36,691 nt of DNA from Gammaproteobacteria bacterium (GCA_022451485.1 JAKUQS010000027.1:1-36691); one strand, 5' to 3'; positions 15,516-23,846 are shown, counted from the stretch's first letter. Translations and numbers: made by a program. Notes: generated from the sequence alone by a model not told the origin.

Positions 15516-16226
15516 CTACCAGTTCTCTCCAAACGGCCTGAGTTCAACTCGAAAAGACCATGCCGAACGATCCTGGTGGGTAACGCGGAACACCTCTTCG
15601 GCAATGGCCGTTGGTTTAGCGAAAAAATCATCCGGCTTGTCTGGCGCTAAGATCGGTCGAGTGCGGGGCGTGTCAATCGACGCATCGACAATGAAGTAGG
15701 CAACATGAATTCCCTGGGGCCCGTATTCACGCGCAATTGACTCGGCCAAAATGCGCTGCGCTGCCTTGGTAGAGGCGAAATAACCCCAATGTGCTTTCCC
15801 GCGAGTAGCAGAAGTGTTCCCGGTCACCATAATTGCGCCATGCCCCGCTTTTAGCATGGCGGGAATGGTGGCCCGTGCCAAATAAGCTAACGCGGTTGTA
15901 TTGACTCTGAAATTTTTCTCAAGATCAGCTGGGTCCAATTCGAGAAAACTTCCGCGCACACTGCGCAAAGCGTTATGCACCACAACCTGCGGCGCACCCA
16001 TTTCAGAACTCACTCGGTCAATCGTAGAAACGAGTAGATCAAGATCTGACACATCACATGGAAAAGCTCGACTGCCTGGAATGGATCTTTCCAGAACCGA
16101 AAGCCGGGCTGCATCTCTTGCCAGCATGGCCACACGATAACCGCCGCTGGCAAAGCGACGAGCGATTTCCGCTCCCGTGCCTGTATCAGGTCCAACCCCC
16201 GTCACCAAACATACGGGGACGCTCAT
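15516..16226 (-). CDS. Short-chain dehydrogenase/reductase-like protein with Phe replacing catalytic Tyr
   Basis: This 236-residue Rossmann protein belongs to the classical SDR group. The glycine-rich motif is atypical (TGVGPDTGTG at residues 9-18) and the usual NNAG is HNA (84-86). The serine region is 'VTGNTSATRG'. At the active site the YxxxK motif reads F150-A-S-T-K154, with a Tyr one position too early (Tyr149). This matches the SDR_c10 subgroup, known for an incomplete NAD motif and Phe in place of the Tyr. It may use another mechanism or bind without classical reduction. A glutathione transferase gene lies 26 bases upstream on the same strand, likely in the same transcript. Confidence 0.82.
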   Translation of the reverse strand: MSVPVCLVTGVGPDTGTGAEIARRFASGGYRVAMLARDAARLSVLERSIPGSRAFPCDVSDLDLLVSTIDRVSSEMGAPQVVVHNALRSVRGSFLELDPADLEKNFRVNTTALAYLARATIPAMLKAGHGAIMVTGNTSATRGKAHWGYFASTKAAQRILAESIAREYGPQGIHVAYFIVDASIDTPRTRPILAPDKPDDFFAKPTAIAEEVFRVTHQDRSAWSFRVELRPFGENW

Positions 16227-16252
16227 CGACTGGGATCTAGCTGATACACAGG

Positions 16253-16885
16253 CTAACCAGGAACGCTAGCTCTTGATGCAACCGTGTTATACCACCGCAG
16301 AACGTTAGAACAGCCTTCAGGGAGTTCAAGGTCGATGCGCCGGGCTGTTTCGACCATAAAATAGCCCGTAATATCTGCAATGGTAAATGTCTCGCCCACC
16401 ACAAATGTATTTTTCCGTAACTGCGCATCCAGCCGATCGACAAGAATTCTAAACTGGGCTTTTCCACGTTCTGTAATGGCTCCGGATTGGGGAAGATCTG
16501 TGCGAGTCCCCGGCACCACACGACCCTTGAATCCAGGCGACACGTTGCGAAGCGCGTGAACCACTGGCATAAAGCCGTCGATCTCAATCCGACGATTCCA
16601 CATCTCTACCAATGCACGGTCCTTTGCGCTCACCCCGCATAACGGTGGGTTTGGATTCAACTCCTCCAGATAGCGGCAGATCGCCACCGACTCACCGATG
16701 CAGGTTCCATCATCGAGTTCAAGAAAAGGAACCACGGAGAATGGATTCATAGTCAGATAAGACGGTTCAAACAAGACCCCTTCCCGAACATTGACCTCGA
16801 CGATCGAAAGGTCAATCTCCTTTTCCGCAACAAACATTAATACCCGCTGGGCATTGGTTGCAGGGGCAAAGCTATAAAGTTTCAT
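16253..16885 (-). CDS. Glutathione S-transferase family protein
   Basis: This 210-residue cytosolic GST has the thioredoxin-like N-terminal domain starting 'MKLYSFAPATNAQRVLMFVAEKEIDL'. The cis-proline loop is 'MNPFSVVPFLELDDGTCIGESVAICRYLEEL', with the glutathione-binding Glu-Ser pair, and the all-helical C-terminal domain contains 'FVVGETFTIADITGYFMVETAR' (N-capping box). Length is normal. It may conjugate or isomerise an electrophilic substrate or detoxify intermediates of the neighbouring catabolic genes; the specific class is not clear. It is the first gene of a pair with the SDR at 15516-16226. Confidence 0.9.
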   Translation of the reverse strand: MKLYSFAPATNAQRVLMFVAEKEIDLSIVEVNVREGVLFEPSYLTMNPFSVVPFLELDDGTCIGESVAICRYLEELNPNPPLCGVSAKDRALVEMWNRRIEIDGFMPVVHALRNVSPGFKGRVVPGTRTDLPQSGAITERGKAQFRILVDRLDAQLRKNTFVVGETFTIADITGYFMVETARRIDLELPEGCSNVLRWYNTVASRASVPG

Positions 16886-16960
16886 CGCACATCCGCTATC
16901 ATGATTTCTGGAACTCCAACCAACACAGAATAGAAAACTGTTCCCCTTTAAAGCAAAAAA

Positions 16961-17245
16961 TTAAAACGAGATTCCCACTTCACCCGACCATTGTTCAATC
17001 GAACTACCATCAATCACACCAGCAACGACCAGTTGGCCAAGTGCCTGTTGCGCCGTCGCAGTGGCTTCTTCCATTGCCCCTGCATCGGGATAGCGAGCAA
17101 TCACCACGCCGTTGCCTTGATCATCTTGAGCCACATCAATGAAATCAAACCTCAACTCAGACATAGAAGCCCGTACCGATTCAGCCAGTTCCATTGCTTT
17201 ATCCATATCCGATGATGAAAACCGTGTAATTCGATAAACCGCCAT
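16961..17245 (-). CDS. Small conserved-looking protein, possible ferredoxin-like alpha/beta fold
   Basis: I do not recognise this 94-residue protein by family. The layout strand-helix-strand-strand-helix (VYRITRF, DKAMELAESVRASM, RFDFIDVAQ, GVVIARYP, EEATATAQQALGQLV) suggests a dimeric ferredoxin-like alpha/beta barrel as in antibiotic-biosynthesis monooxygenase or stress-response small proteins. A strong ribosome site (AGAGGAGA on its strand) precedes the ATG at 17245, which supports a real gene. It lies between the GST gene and the M20 peptidase gene, all on the minus strand. Confidence 0.7.
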   Translation of the reverse strand: MAVYRITRFSSSDMDKAMELAESVRASMSELRFDFIDVAQDDQGNGVVIARYPDAGAMEEATATAQQALGQLVVAGVIDGSSIEQWSGEVGISF

Positions 17246-17415
17246 CTTATTCTCCTCTTCTAAATTATTAGTGGGTAATGCGCCTACATCCTACGCCGAG
17301 TTGATCACTACCGACAAGCGTGGTAATCGCTAGCATCGGACAACAGTAACCGGTTCGAACCTGCCTCAATGAGTTCGGTGAGTAGTCATATCACCTGCCA
17401 CTATCGAGCAAAACG

Positions 17416-18567
17416 TTATTCGAGGGTTTCAAACAGTTGCACCCACAGTTTGGTCATTGGCGCTAACGAAGAGAAATAAATCGTTTCATCAAGCGTATGC
17501 GGGCCGTGACCATCGGCACCCAAACCATCTAGTGTGGGAATACCCAACGCTGCCGTAAAGTTGCCATCGCTGCCACCACCCGTCGCCATGTCCTCGAGTT
17601 CAAAACCAATCTCCGCAGCAAGCGCTCTAGCGTGTTCATAGAGCGCAGCAATACCCGCGTCTTTTTTATAAGGAGGTCGATTCATACCCCCCTCAATGAC
17701 CAGGGAGACGTCAGCATCGTAGGCCGCAAGACCTAGAATTTTGTCAGAATACTCAGAAGCCAATTCCGGCGTCGGCACGCGCAGATCGACCTCAGCCACA
17801 CATTCACCGGGCACGACATTGACACCAGTGCCCCCATTAATTAATCCGACATTGGTTGTTACACCAAGATCATGGTCGGTCAGTGCCTCTATATCGAGAA
17901 TCTGTCTTGCCATCTCACGTATGGCACTGCGACCATCTTGCGGCCGAACACCACTGTGCGCCTGTCGCCCATGCGCGGTTAGAGTGAATCGCCCGGCACC
18001 TTTTCTGCCTGTAACACACTTACCCCCTTCACGGGCAGGTTCAGTCACCAACACATATTTATGTTTTTGTGCTTCCGCTTCTATCGCTGCACGAGACGTG
18101 GGGCTGCCGACCTCTTCTTCCGGCACATAGAAAAACGTCACCGGCAATCTTGACCGACGGCCACTACGCACGAGATGCTGATAAGCGTAATAGGCTATAT
18201 AAGCCCCGGCTTTCATGTCATAGATGCCTGGGCCTTGCACATGATCGTTGTCACGATGCCACCGCAGGGTCGTCTGTCCGGTGCCAAGAGGGTGCACTGT
18301 GTCCAGATGCGACAGCACTAGAATACCCGCTGTATCCGGGGGATGACCCCACTGAGTCCTGGCAATAAGGATGTCACCAAAATCATCCTTCCCCGGCGTT
18401 CGTTCGATAGCCGCGCCCAACGATTCCATTTGAGACTCAACTCGATCAACGAGTTTGTTGACCTCTTGCCCCAGATGACTGGGAGTTTCTATACCCACCC
18501 AGGCCTGAATGCCCTCAAGTATTTCTTCCGCATCAATGATGGGTTCGTTCGATGTTTCGATACTCAT
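17416..18567 (-). CDS. M20-family zinc metallopeptidase, glutamate carboxypeptidase-like
   Basis: This 383-residue peptidase/deacylase of clan MH has all five zinc-ligand positions: His87 in 'LSHLDTVHPLGT', the bridging Asp117 in 'IYDMKAG', the catalytic Glu150-Glu151 pair in 'VPEEEVGSP', Glu176 in 'VTEPARE' and His357 in 'HGPHTLDE'. A lid domain lies between ('GRQAHSGVRPQDGRSAIREM'). The overall pattern is that of carboxypeptidase G2-like enzymes, which cleave C-terminal glutamate or N-acyl amino acids. There is no signal peptide, so it is cytoplasmic. The ATG is preceded by AGAGGACC. The CPXCG gene lies 14 bases upstream on the same strand. Confidence 0.92.
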   Translation of the reverse strand: MSIETSNEPIIDAEEILEGIQAWVGIETPSHLGQEVNKLVDRVESQMESLGAAIERTPGKDDFGDILIARTQWGHPPDTAGILVLSHLDTVHPLGTGQTTLRWHRDNDHVQGPGIYDMKAGAYIAYYAYQHLVRSGRRSRLPVTFFYVPEEEVGSPTSRAAIEAEAQKHKYVLVTEPAREGGKCVTGRKGAGRFTLTAHGRQAHSGVRPQDGRSAIREMARQILDIEALTDHDLGVTTNVGLINGGTGVNVVPGECVAEVDLRVPTPELASEYSDKILGLAAYDADVSLVIEGGMNRPPYKKDAGIAALYEHARALAAEIGFELEDMATGGGSDGNFTAALGIPTLDGLGADGHGPHTLDETIYFSSLAPMTKLWVQLFETLE

Positions 18568-18581
18568 AATGGTCCTCTCAC

Positions 18582-18806
18582 TTAATCGTCTTCTCGCACA
18601 GGGATCAGCATCTTCAGCTCACCATCCGCATCCACGTCCATATGGAACACGATCGGGCGACAGCAGACCGTACAGTCTTCGACATAGTCTGCGCTGCCAG
18701 CCGATGGGTCAGCCAACGCGATCCAGTCCTCACCACAATATGGACAGGTGATTCTTTTCTCAATAAGTTCCACGATCTTACAGCTCATCCGTAAGGTTGT
18801 TAGCAT
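18582..18806 (-). CDS. CPXCG-motif cysteine-rich protein (zinc ribbon)
   Basis: This 74-residue small protein has the motif 'ITCPYCGEDWIALAD' and a second knuckle 'VEDCTVCCRPIVFHMDVDADG', four cysteines suited to bind one zinc. It belongs to the widespread, uncharacterised gammaproteobacterial 'CPXCG motif-containing cysteine-rich' family. An internal ATG at residue 7 (base 18788) may be the true start, since family members usually have only a short N-terminal stretch before CPYC. It is upstream of, and probably co-transcribed with, the M20 peptidase gene. Confidence 0.85.
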   Translation of the reverse strand: MLTTLRMSCKIVELIEKRITCPYCGEDWIALADPSAGSADYVEDCTVCCRPIVFHMDVDADGELKMLIPVREDD

Positions 18807-18975
18807 GCCATTATCAACGTAATCTCTACTCGTTGATAAACGTTAAGCCTGTAGGGTAATACGCGTCCGGACAATACCTCGATGGAGGTTAAACTGAGTG
18901 CAACCTAAACACTGGACATTGCAACATCCGACGCCTCGTCGATACCTCGGACCATACCATTAAGGTTTCTTGTCT

Positions 18976-20094
18976 ATGAAAATCTCCAGAATCCAAGCTT
19001 TCCAGATCGACCTGCCAATGAAGGAAGGCTCATACAGTTGGTCGACACAGTCCCATTCATCGTTTGATAGCACAGTCGTCATCATTGAAACGGACGAGGG
19101 GATCAGCGGCATCGGCGAAAGCTGCCCGCTCGGACCCACCTATCTCGCTGCATACGCTGACGGTGTCCGTGCGGGGATCGCGACACTGGCACCCGACTTA
19201 ATTGGAGAAGATCCAACGCAACTGGATCGTATCAATCTCAAGATGGATACCCTGATGAAAGGCCACCCTTATGTTAAATCAGCAATTGATATGGCCTGTT
19301 GGGACATTCTTGGAAAAACCGTGAACAAGCCCGTTTACCATCTTCTCGGTGGAAAACTTCAGGAACGGGTAAAGTTGTTCAAAGTCGTTACGCGCACTGA
19401 TCCTGACCGTATGGCTGAAAGGATTGGCGAATACCGAGCCGAAGGCTTTGGTCAATTTCAAGTAAAAGTGGGGGAAAACCCACACACCGATATCATTCGA
19501 TTTCAAAAAGTTGCGGCTGCTATGCGACCCGGCGAAGTGATGGACGCGGACGCCAATACCGGTTGGCGACAACATGATGCGCTCATGGTAGTTGACGCCG
19601 TGCGCAATCTCGTCAGTGAGCACGGCATCTCAATCTACATCGAACAGCCCTGCCCGACCTATGAAGAATGCTTGGCCGTACGTCAGCACACTAATCTGCC
19701 GTTTATCCTGGACGAATGTATCGATGGACTGCCCATTCTGCTACGGGGCTATCAGGACCGCGCAATGGACCTCATCAATCTCAAAATTAATCGGATGGGT
19801 GGCTTGACTCGGGCACGCCAAGTGCGAGACCTGTGCGTGTCATTGGGTATTGTGATGACCATTGAAGACAGCTGGGGCGGAGAAATCGCAACTGCTGCGA
19901 TCGCTCACCTCGCCCAATCTACGCCCGAAGCATTTCACTTCCAGTCCTCCGCATTTCACGAATATTCCACCGTCAATATCGCCGAAGGGGCGCCCGCCGT
20001 TGCGGAGGGCTATATGGTGGCGCCCGCCTCTCCTGGACTGGGAGTCACCCCCATCATGGATGTCTTAGGAACACCAGTCATTGATACGCGGTGA
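18976..20094 (+). CDS. Mandelate racemase/muconate lactonizing-type enolase-superfamily enzyme
   Basis: This 372-residue enzyme of the enolase superfamily has an N-terminal capping domain and a C-terminal TIM barrel. Magnesium ligands are Asp192 in 'DADANTGW', Glu223 in 'YIEQPCP' and Asp246 in 'ILDECID'. The likely acid/base lysines are Lys164 (FQVKVG) and Lys270 (INLKINRMGG) on opposite barrel strands. 'EDSWGGEIATAAIAHLAQST' resembles cis-3-hydroxy-L-proline dehydratases and hydroxyproline-betaine epimerases, both of which use a lysine pair of this kind. Substrate assignment to a proline derivative is therefore a fair but unproven guess. I use the ATG at 18976, two codons after the TTG at 18970, with AAGG upstream. 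Confidence 0.87.
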   Translation: MKISRIQAFQIDLPMKEGSYSWSTQSHSSFDSTVVIIETDEGISGIGESCPLGPTYLAAYADGVRAGIATLAPDLIGEDPTQLDRINLKMDTLMKGHPYVKSAIDMACWDILGKTVNKPVYHLLGGKLQERVKLFKVVTRTDPDRMAERIGEYRAEGFGQFQVKVGENPHTDIIRFQKVAAAMRPGEVMDADANTGWRQHDALMVVDAVRNLVSEHGISIYIEQPCPTYEECLAVRQHTNLPFILDECIDGLPILLRGYQDRAMDLINLKINRMGGLTRARQVRDLCVSLGIVMTIEDSWGGEIATAAIAHLAQSTPEAFHFQSSAFHEYSTVNIAEGAPAVAEGYMVAPASPGLGVTPIMDVLGTPVIDTR

Positions 20095-20173
20095 CACCCA
20101 CGAATCGACCCAATCCACAGCGCACCACTCTCACCGTGGCCACGCCGACGGTGCGGCCTTAGGAAAGGATTTG

Positions 20174-20242
20174 ATGTACATGAAAAGAATTCAGTACACC
20201 AATCCAGGGGAAATCATAATGGCCACGCGGCATTCGTACTAA
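20174..20242 (+). CDS. 22-residue leader ORF coupled to the luciferase-like gene
   Basis: A very strong purine ribosome site (AGGAAAGGA, 20161-20169) precedes ATG-TAC-ATG at 20174. The 22-codon frame ends TAA at 20240-20242, and the last A of that stop is the first base of the downstream ATG (TAATG), so translation of the downstream gene would be coupled. The peptide contains MKRIQYTNPGE, which resembles the first residues of zinc-type quinone oxidoreductases or alcohol dehydrogenases. It could therefore be the truncated remnant of such a gene that now serves as a leader. The luciferase-like gene itself has no good ribosome site of its own. Confidence 0.5.
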   Translation: MYMKRIQYTNPGEIIMATRHSY

Positions 20243-21312
20243 TGGACTTCGGCATTGCAGTGGCGACAGCCGCCGATTCCTGGAAAATTGTCGCGCGTGC
20301 CGAGGCACTCGGCTTTTCCCATGCCTGGTTTTATGACACCCAGATGCTCAGCGCTGATTGCTTTGTTGCCATGGGGGCCGCTGCAGTAAAGACGTCACGG
20401 ATTCGCCTTGGCACTGGTGTGCTGGTCCCAAGCAATCGAATCGCACCGGTCACCGCAAACGCACTGGCATCGCTCAACCAATTGGCACCGGGCCGCATCG
20501 ACTTTGGTATTGGTACAGGCTTCACGGCACGCCGTGCGATGGGACTGAATGCCATGCGTCTAGCGGACATGACGCGTTACATCGAGGTGGTACTGGCGCT
20601 GCTTGCAAAAGAAACAGTGGAAATGGATTTTGATGGACAAACTCGAAAAATCCGCTTCCTCAATGCGGATGACGGACTAATTAATACACGTGATGCCATC
20701 GCCCTGCATATTTCTGCCTATGGACCACGCAGTCGTGCGCTGACTGCGGCCTTCGGCGCCGGCTGGCTCAATTTTGTAGGTGACGTTAGCTCAGGAGTCA
20801 CTGCGCTGCAGGCGATGCACACAGCCTGGAAAGATGCCGGACGAACCGAAGGGACGCTCTCAGCGACGGCCTTTGCCCTTGGCTGTGTACTCGAAGTTAA
20901 CGAACCCTTTGATTCACCTCGGGCCATGGCCCAGGCTGGCCCACGCGCTGCAGTCACACTCCACCGGGCAGCCGATGAAGCTCTCTCAGGATGGCAGAAC
21001 ACCAGCACTACTTTGCCTTCCTTTGCTGATTCGGTCGCCAGTTATGTGGAGCTCGCGCAAACTTTTGAACCCGCCGACGCACGTTATCTCACTAACCACC
21101 AAGGGCACCTGATGTTTGTCAAACCTGAGGAACGGCCATTTATAACCGCCGAACTGATCCGCGACACCAGCTTTACCGCGACCGAATCTGAATTAATTGC
21201 CCGCATTGGTGACCTGCGTGACGCGGGCTATACCCAATTCACGGTACAACTTACTCCTGGGCAGGAAGCGGCAATAGAGGATTGGGGCCGCATCCATCGC
21301 GCCCTTTCTTAG
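20242..21312 (+). CDS. Luciferase-like monooxygenase-family (LLM) flavin or F420 oxidoreductase
   Basis: This 356-residue TIM-barrel protein of the bacterial luciferase-like family is close in style to methylenetetrahydromethanopterin reductase-type members. It begins 'MDFGIAVATAADSWKIVARAEALGFSHAWFYDTQML'. The barrel motifs 'IRLGTGVLVPSNRIAPVTANALASLNQLAPGRIDFGIGTGFTARRAMG' and 'LHISAYGPRSRALTAAFGAGWLNF' are typical of the FMN/F420-binding pocket. Members oxidise or reduce varied small substrates with FMNH2 or F420; no flavin reductase partner is adjacent. Its start overlaps the leader ORF stop (TAATG), and its last codons run into the fragment of a PhyH gene. Confidence 0.88.
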   Translation: MDFGIAVATAADSWKIVARAEALGFSHAWFYDTQMLSADCFVAMGAAAVKTSRIRLGTGVLVPSNRIAPVTANALASLNQLAPGRIDFGIGTGFTARRAMGLNAMRLADMTRYIEVVLALLAKETVEMDFDGQTRKIRFLNADDGLINTRDAIALHISAYGPRSRALTAAFGAGWLNFVGDVSSGVTALQAMHTAWKDAGRTEGTLSATAFALGCVLEVNEPFDSPRAMAQAGPRAAVTLHRAADEALSGWQNTSTTLPSFADSVASYVELAQTFEPADARYLTNHQGHLMFVKPEERPFITAELIRDTSFTATESELIARIGDLRDAGYTQFTVQLTPGQEAAIEDWGRIHRALS

Positions 21313-21779
21313 CTAAGACTCCAGTTAGCGGCGCGACATTTTCTTGGCATCAGGATGACGCCTACGAGTCAACCGAACCGCCACGCAGCTTACATGCAAT
21401 ACTTTCAATCGACTCAAGTACACCAGAAAATGGCTGCCTGTGGGTTATTCCCGGCAGCCATCATGGCCCGCCTCATGAACACTGAACCGAACCTCGGGAG
21501 TAGCATCTCAGCTGTTATAACAGCAACAACCCGGATGTCTCTCTGGAAAACGCGCCCGGCGATATCATTTTCCTGCACTGCCGCACGATTCATTTTCCGC
21601 ATGAGAATGGGTCTAAAAGCCAACGACGGACTTACCAGACCGCGTACTGTGACGCTGATTCCGGTAGCCAGATCACTGGACGGGCCTATAATCAAAAACC
21701 CCTGCTATTAGCGGATGACCAGCCAACAAATGTCGTGCGCGATACCTGGACAGACCTAGACCACCATATAGAGCACTGA
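21310..21779 (+). pseudogene. Decayed phytanoyl-CoA dioxygenase fragment with two in-frame stops
   Basis: One reading frame encodes the C-terminal two thirds of a PhyH protein. It runs 'LAKTPVSGATFSWHQDDAY' (HxD ligands intact), 'STPENGCLWVIPGSHHGPP', and later 'LENAPGDIIFLHCRTIHFPHEN' (distal His) with 'SQRRTYQTAYCDADSG', ending at a TGA at 21777. The N-terminal third is absent; the frame emerges at the end of the luciferase-like gene. Within it, TGA at 21483 and TAG at 21501 interrupt the frame, but the same frame continues on both sides. Each stop is one C-to-T change from a sense codon (CGA and CAG). This points to a 5'-deleted gene that later gained point mutations. No full-length product is possible without recoding. 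Confidence 0.85.
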
Positions 21780-21818
21780 TTAACCGCGCGTTTGCGCCTC
21801 ACAGACCACACACTACTG

Positions 21819-23219
21819 ATGACCGCATCAAAAACTCTCTTTCAGAAAATCTTTGATCGTCACGTCGTCCTCGAGCGAGACTCGGGCGATGCCTTGCTCT
21901 ACATTGACCGCCATCTTATTCACGACCTACATCACCGCGCGTTTGCCACACTGAAAGCCAACGGCCAGACCATTCGCCGACCCGAATTATTATTTGGGAC
22001 ACCAGATCATAGCGTGCCGACCACCGCCCGAACGCTGGTCGATATTCCACAAGGCGAAATGCGCGAGACTGTCTCCGGGCTTGAAGCGGCGGCTAAAGAG
22101 ATGGGTTTCAATCACTTCGATTTGACTGACGATCGTCACGGCATTGTTCACGTAGTCGGACCGGAACAGGGCATCACTCTGCCTGGCCTAGTATTGGTGT
22201 GCGGTGACTCCCATACATCGACTCATGGGGCCCTTGGGTGCATCGCATTCGGGATCGGGGCGACAGAAATACAACACGTCTTGGCAACACAAACATTGTG
22301 GCAACGGCGACCACAAAATATGCGTATCAACATAGACGGAGCACTCGGCCCCGGCGTCACCGCCAAAGATCTTGCATTGCTCACCATAGCTGAGATCAGT
22401 GCAGCCGGTGGTGCTGGATTTGCTATTGAGTACACGGGCTCTACTATTCGCGCACTGTCTGTGGAGAGTCGCATGACGCTATGCAACATGACCATCGAGG
22501 CCGGTGCCAGATCGGGAATTATCGCGCCTGATGAAAAAACAATCGCCTACGTTAAAGATCGACCATTCTCCCCCAAAGGACAACGTTGGGAGGAGGCGCT
22601 TGCCTATTGGAAGACCCTATTCTCAGATACCGAAGCCACGTTTGATCATGAAGTATCGATTGATGCAACAATGCTGGAACCCCGCGTAACGTGGGGTAAC
22701 AGTCCACAATATTCGGGGGGTATTAACGACAGTCTTCCAAACCCCGCCGATGAATCTAACCTCGTTAGGCGATCAGAGATGGAAGCCGCGCTCACCTACA
22801 TGGGACTTCAGGCGGGGATGGCAATTTCTGAGATTAAAGTGGATAAGGTCTTTATCGGTTCGTGCACCAATAGTCGAATCGAGGATCTTCGCGCTGCAGC
22901 GGCGATTGCAAATGGCAGGCAGGCCATAGTGCCGACCCTGGTGGTTCCCGGGTCAGGATTAGTTAAGAAACAGGCCGAAGCAGAAGGCTTGGATAAAGTA
23001 TTTAAAAAAGCAGGAATGGAGTGGCGCGAACCGGGTTGCTCTATGTGCGTGGCGATCAACGGGGATACGTTGTCTGCGGAGGAACGCTCCGCCTCCACTA
23101 GCAACAGGAATTTTCGTGGTCGCCAAGGCAAAGGCAGTAGAACGCATCTTGTCAGTCCTGCAATGGCAGCAGGAGCTGCCGTAACGGGTCACTTCACCGA
23201 TGTCCGCTCGATGAACTAA
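21819..23219 (+). CDS. Isopropylmalate dehydratase-type large subunit (LeuC homologue)
   Basis: This 466-residue aconitase-superfamily large subunit from the ATG at 21819 is exactly the usual LeuC length; an extension to TTG at 21792 is also open. The [4Fe-4S] ligands are present: Cys349 in 'IGSCTNSRIEDLR', with Cys407 and Cys410 in 'EPGCSMC'. 'VCGDSHTSTHGALGCIAFGIGATE' and 'ASTSNRNFRGRQGKGSRTHLVSPAMAA' are standard. The small subunit gene follows after 12 bases. Neither leuA nor leuB is near, and the neighbours are catabolic, so a paralogue acting on another hydroxy-diacid (as 2,3-dimethylmalate dehydratase does in some bacteria) is possible. No good ribosome site is visible before the ATG. 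Confidence 0.9.
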   Translation: MTASKTLFQKIFDRHVVLERDSGDALLYIDRHLIHDLHHRAFATLKANGQTIRRPELLFGTPDHSVPTTARTLVDIPQGEMRETVSGLEAAAKEMGFNHFDLTDDRHGIVHVVGPEQGITLPGLVLVCGDSHTSTHGALGCIAFGIGATEIQHVLATQTLWQRRPQNMRINIDGALGPGVTAKDLALLTIAEISAAGGAGFAIEYTGSTIRALSVESRMTLCNMTIEAGARSGIIAPDEKTIAYVKDRPFSPKGQRWEEALAYWKTLFSDTEATFDHEVSIDATMLEPRVTWGNSPQYSGGINDSLPNPADESNLVRRSEMEAALTYMGLQAGMAISEIKVDKVFIGSCTNSRIEDLRAAAAIANGRQAIVPTLVVPGSGLVKKQAEAEGLDKVFKKAGMEWREPGCSMCVAINGDTLSAEERSASTSNRNFRGRQGKGSRTHLVSPAMAAGAAVTGHFTDVRSMN

Positions 23220-23231
23220 CAGAAATTCCCC

Positions 23232-23846
23232 ATGCAACCTTTTTCTTCAATCACTGCCATCGGCATACCGATCGATATTCCGAATTGTGACACCGATCAA
23301 ATTATTCCCGCTCGTTTTCTCCGGCGCGCGAAGAGCGACCCCGAGTATGCGACATTCTTACTTCACGATCTGCGATTTAATTCAGACGGTAGCGAAACCG
23401 ACTTCATTTACAATCGCGCGCCCTATCGTGATGGTCAAATTCTAGTCGCAGACATTAACTGGGGCTGCGGATCCTCTAGGGAAACAGCGGTTGACGCCCT
23501 AGTCGCAAACCACATCAGGGTGGTCATAGCACCCTCTTTCGGTGATATCCATTACAACAATTGCATTCGAAACGGCGTGTTGCCCGTGCGCTTACCAACA
23601 ACATCATGTGATCAACTGCGTGAACAATTGCGGACCATGCCAGGCACACAAATAACGATCAATTTAGAAAATCAATCTGTTACGGGACCTGATCAAACCC
23701 ACTATCCCTTTGTTATCGATGCCTTTGACCGAATGCGCTTGCTCCAAGGCCTTGATGACATCAGTATGACTCAGCGCCATCAGGAAGCAATCGAGTCGTT
23801 CGAGGCAGCCTATCGCGATCACAACGCGTGGGCGTTTCACTATTAG
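23232..23846 (+). CDS. Isopropylmalate dehydratase-type small subunit (LeuD homologue)
   Basis: This 204-residue swivel-domain subunit joins the LeuC-type chain to form a hydro-lyase. 'PNCDTDQIIPARFL' (residues 18-30) is the substrate-specificity loop, and 'NWGCGSSRETAVDALVANHIRVVIAPSFGDIHYNNCIRNGVLPV' holds the catalytic Ser-Ser-Arg. In biosynthetic LeuD of enteric bacteria the next residues are usually Glu-His-Ala-Pro; here they are Glu-Thr-Ala-Val (84-87). This departure supports a paralogue with a different substrate. The gene lies 12 bases after the large subunit gene and is plainly its partner. Confidence 0.9.
   Translation: MQPFSSITAIGIPIDIPNCDTDQIIPARFLRRAKSDPEYATFLLHDLRFNSDGSETDFIYNRAPYRDGQILVADINWGCGSSRETAVDALVANHIRVVIAPSFGDIHYNNCIRNGVLPVRLPTTSCDQLREQLRTMPGTQITINLENQSVTGPDQTHYPFVIDAFDRMRLLQGLDDISMTQRHQEAIESFEAAYRDHNAWAFHY

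Noticed and set aside
20132..20153. CACCGT/ACGGTG hairpin after the enolase-superfamily gene
   Set aside because: A 6-bp stem with a 10-base loop and no T-tract; terminator function not supportable.
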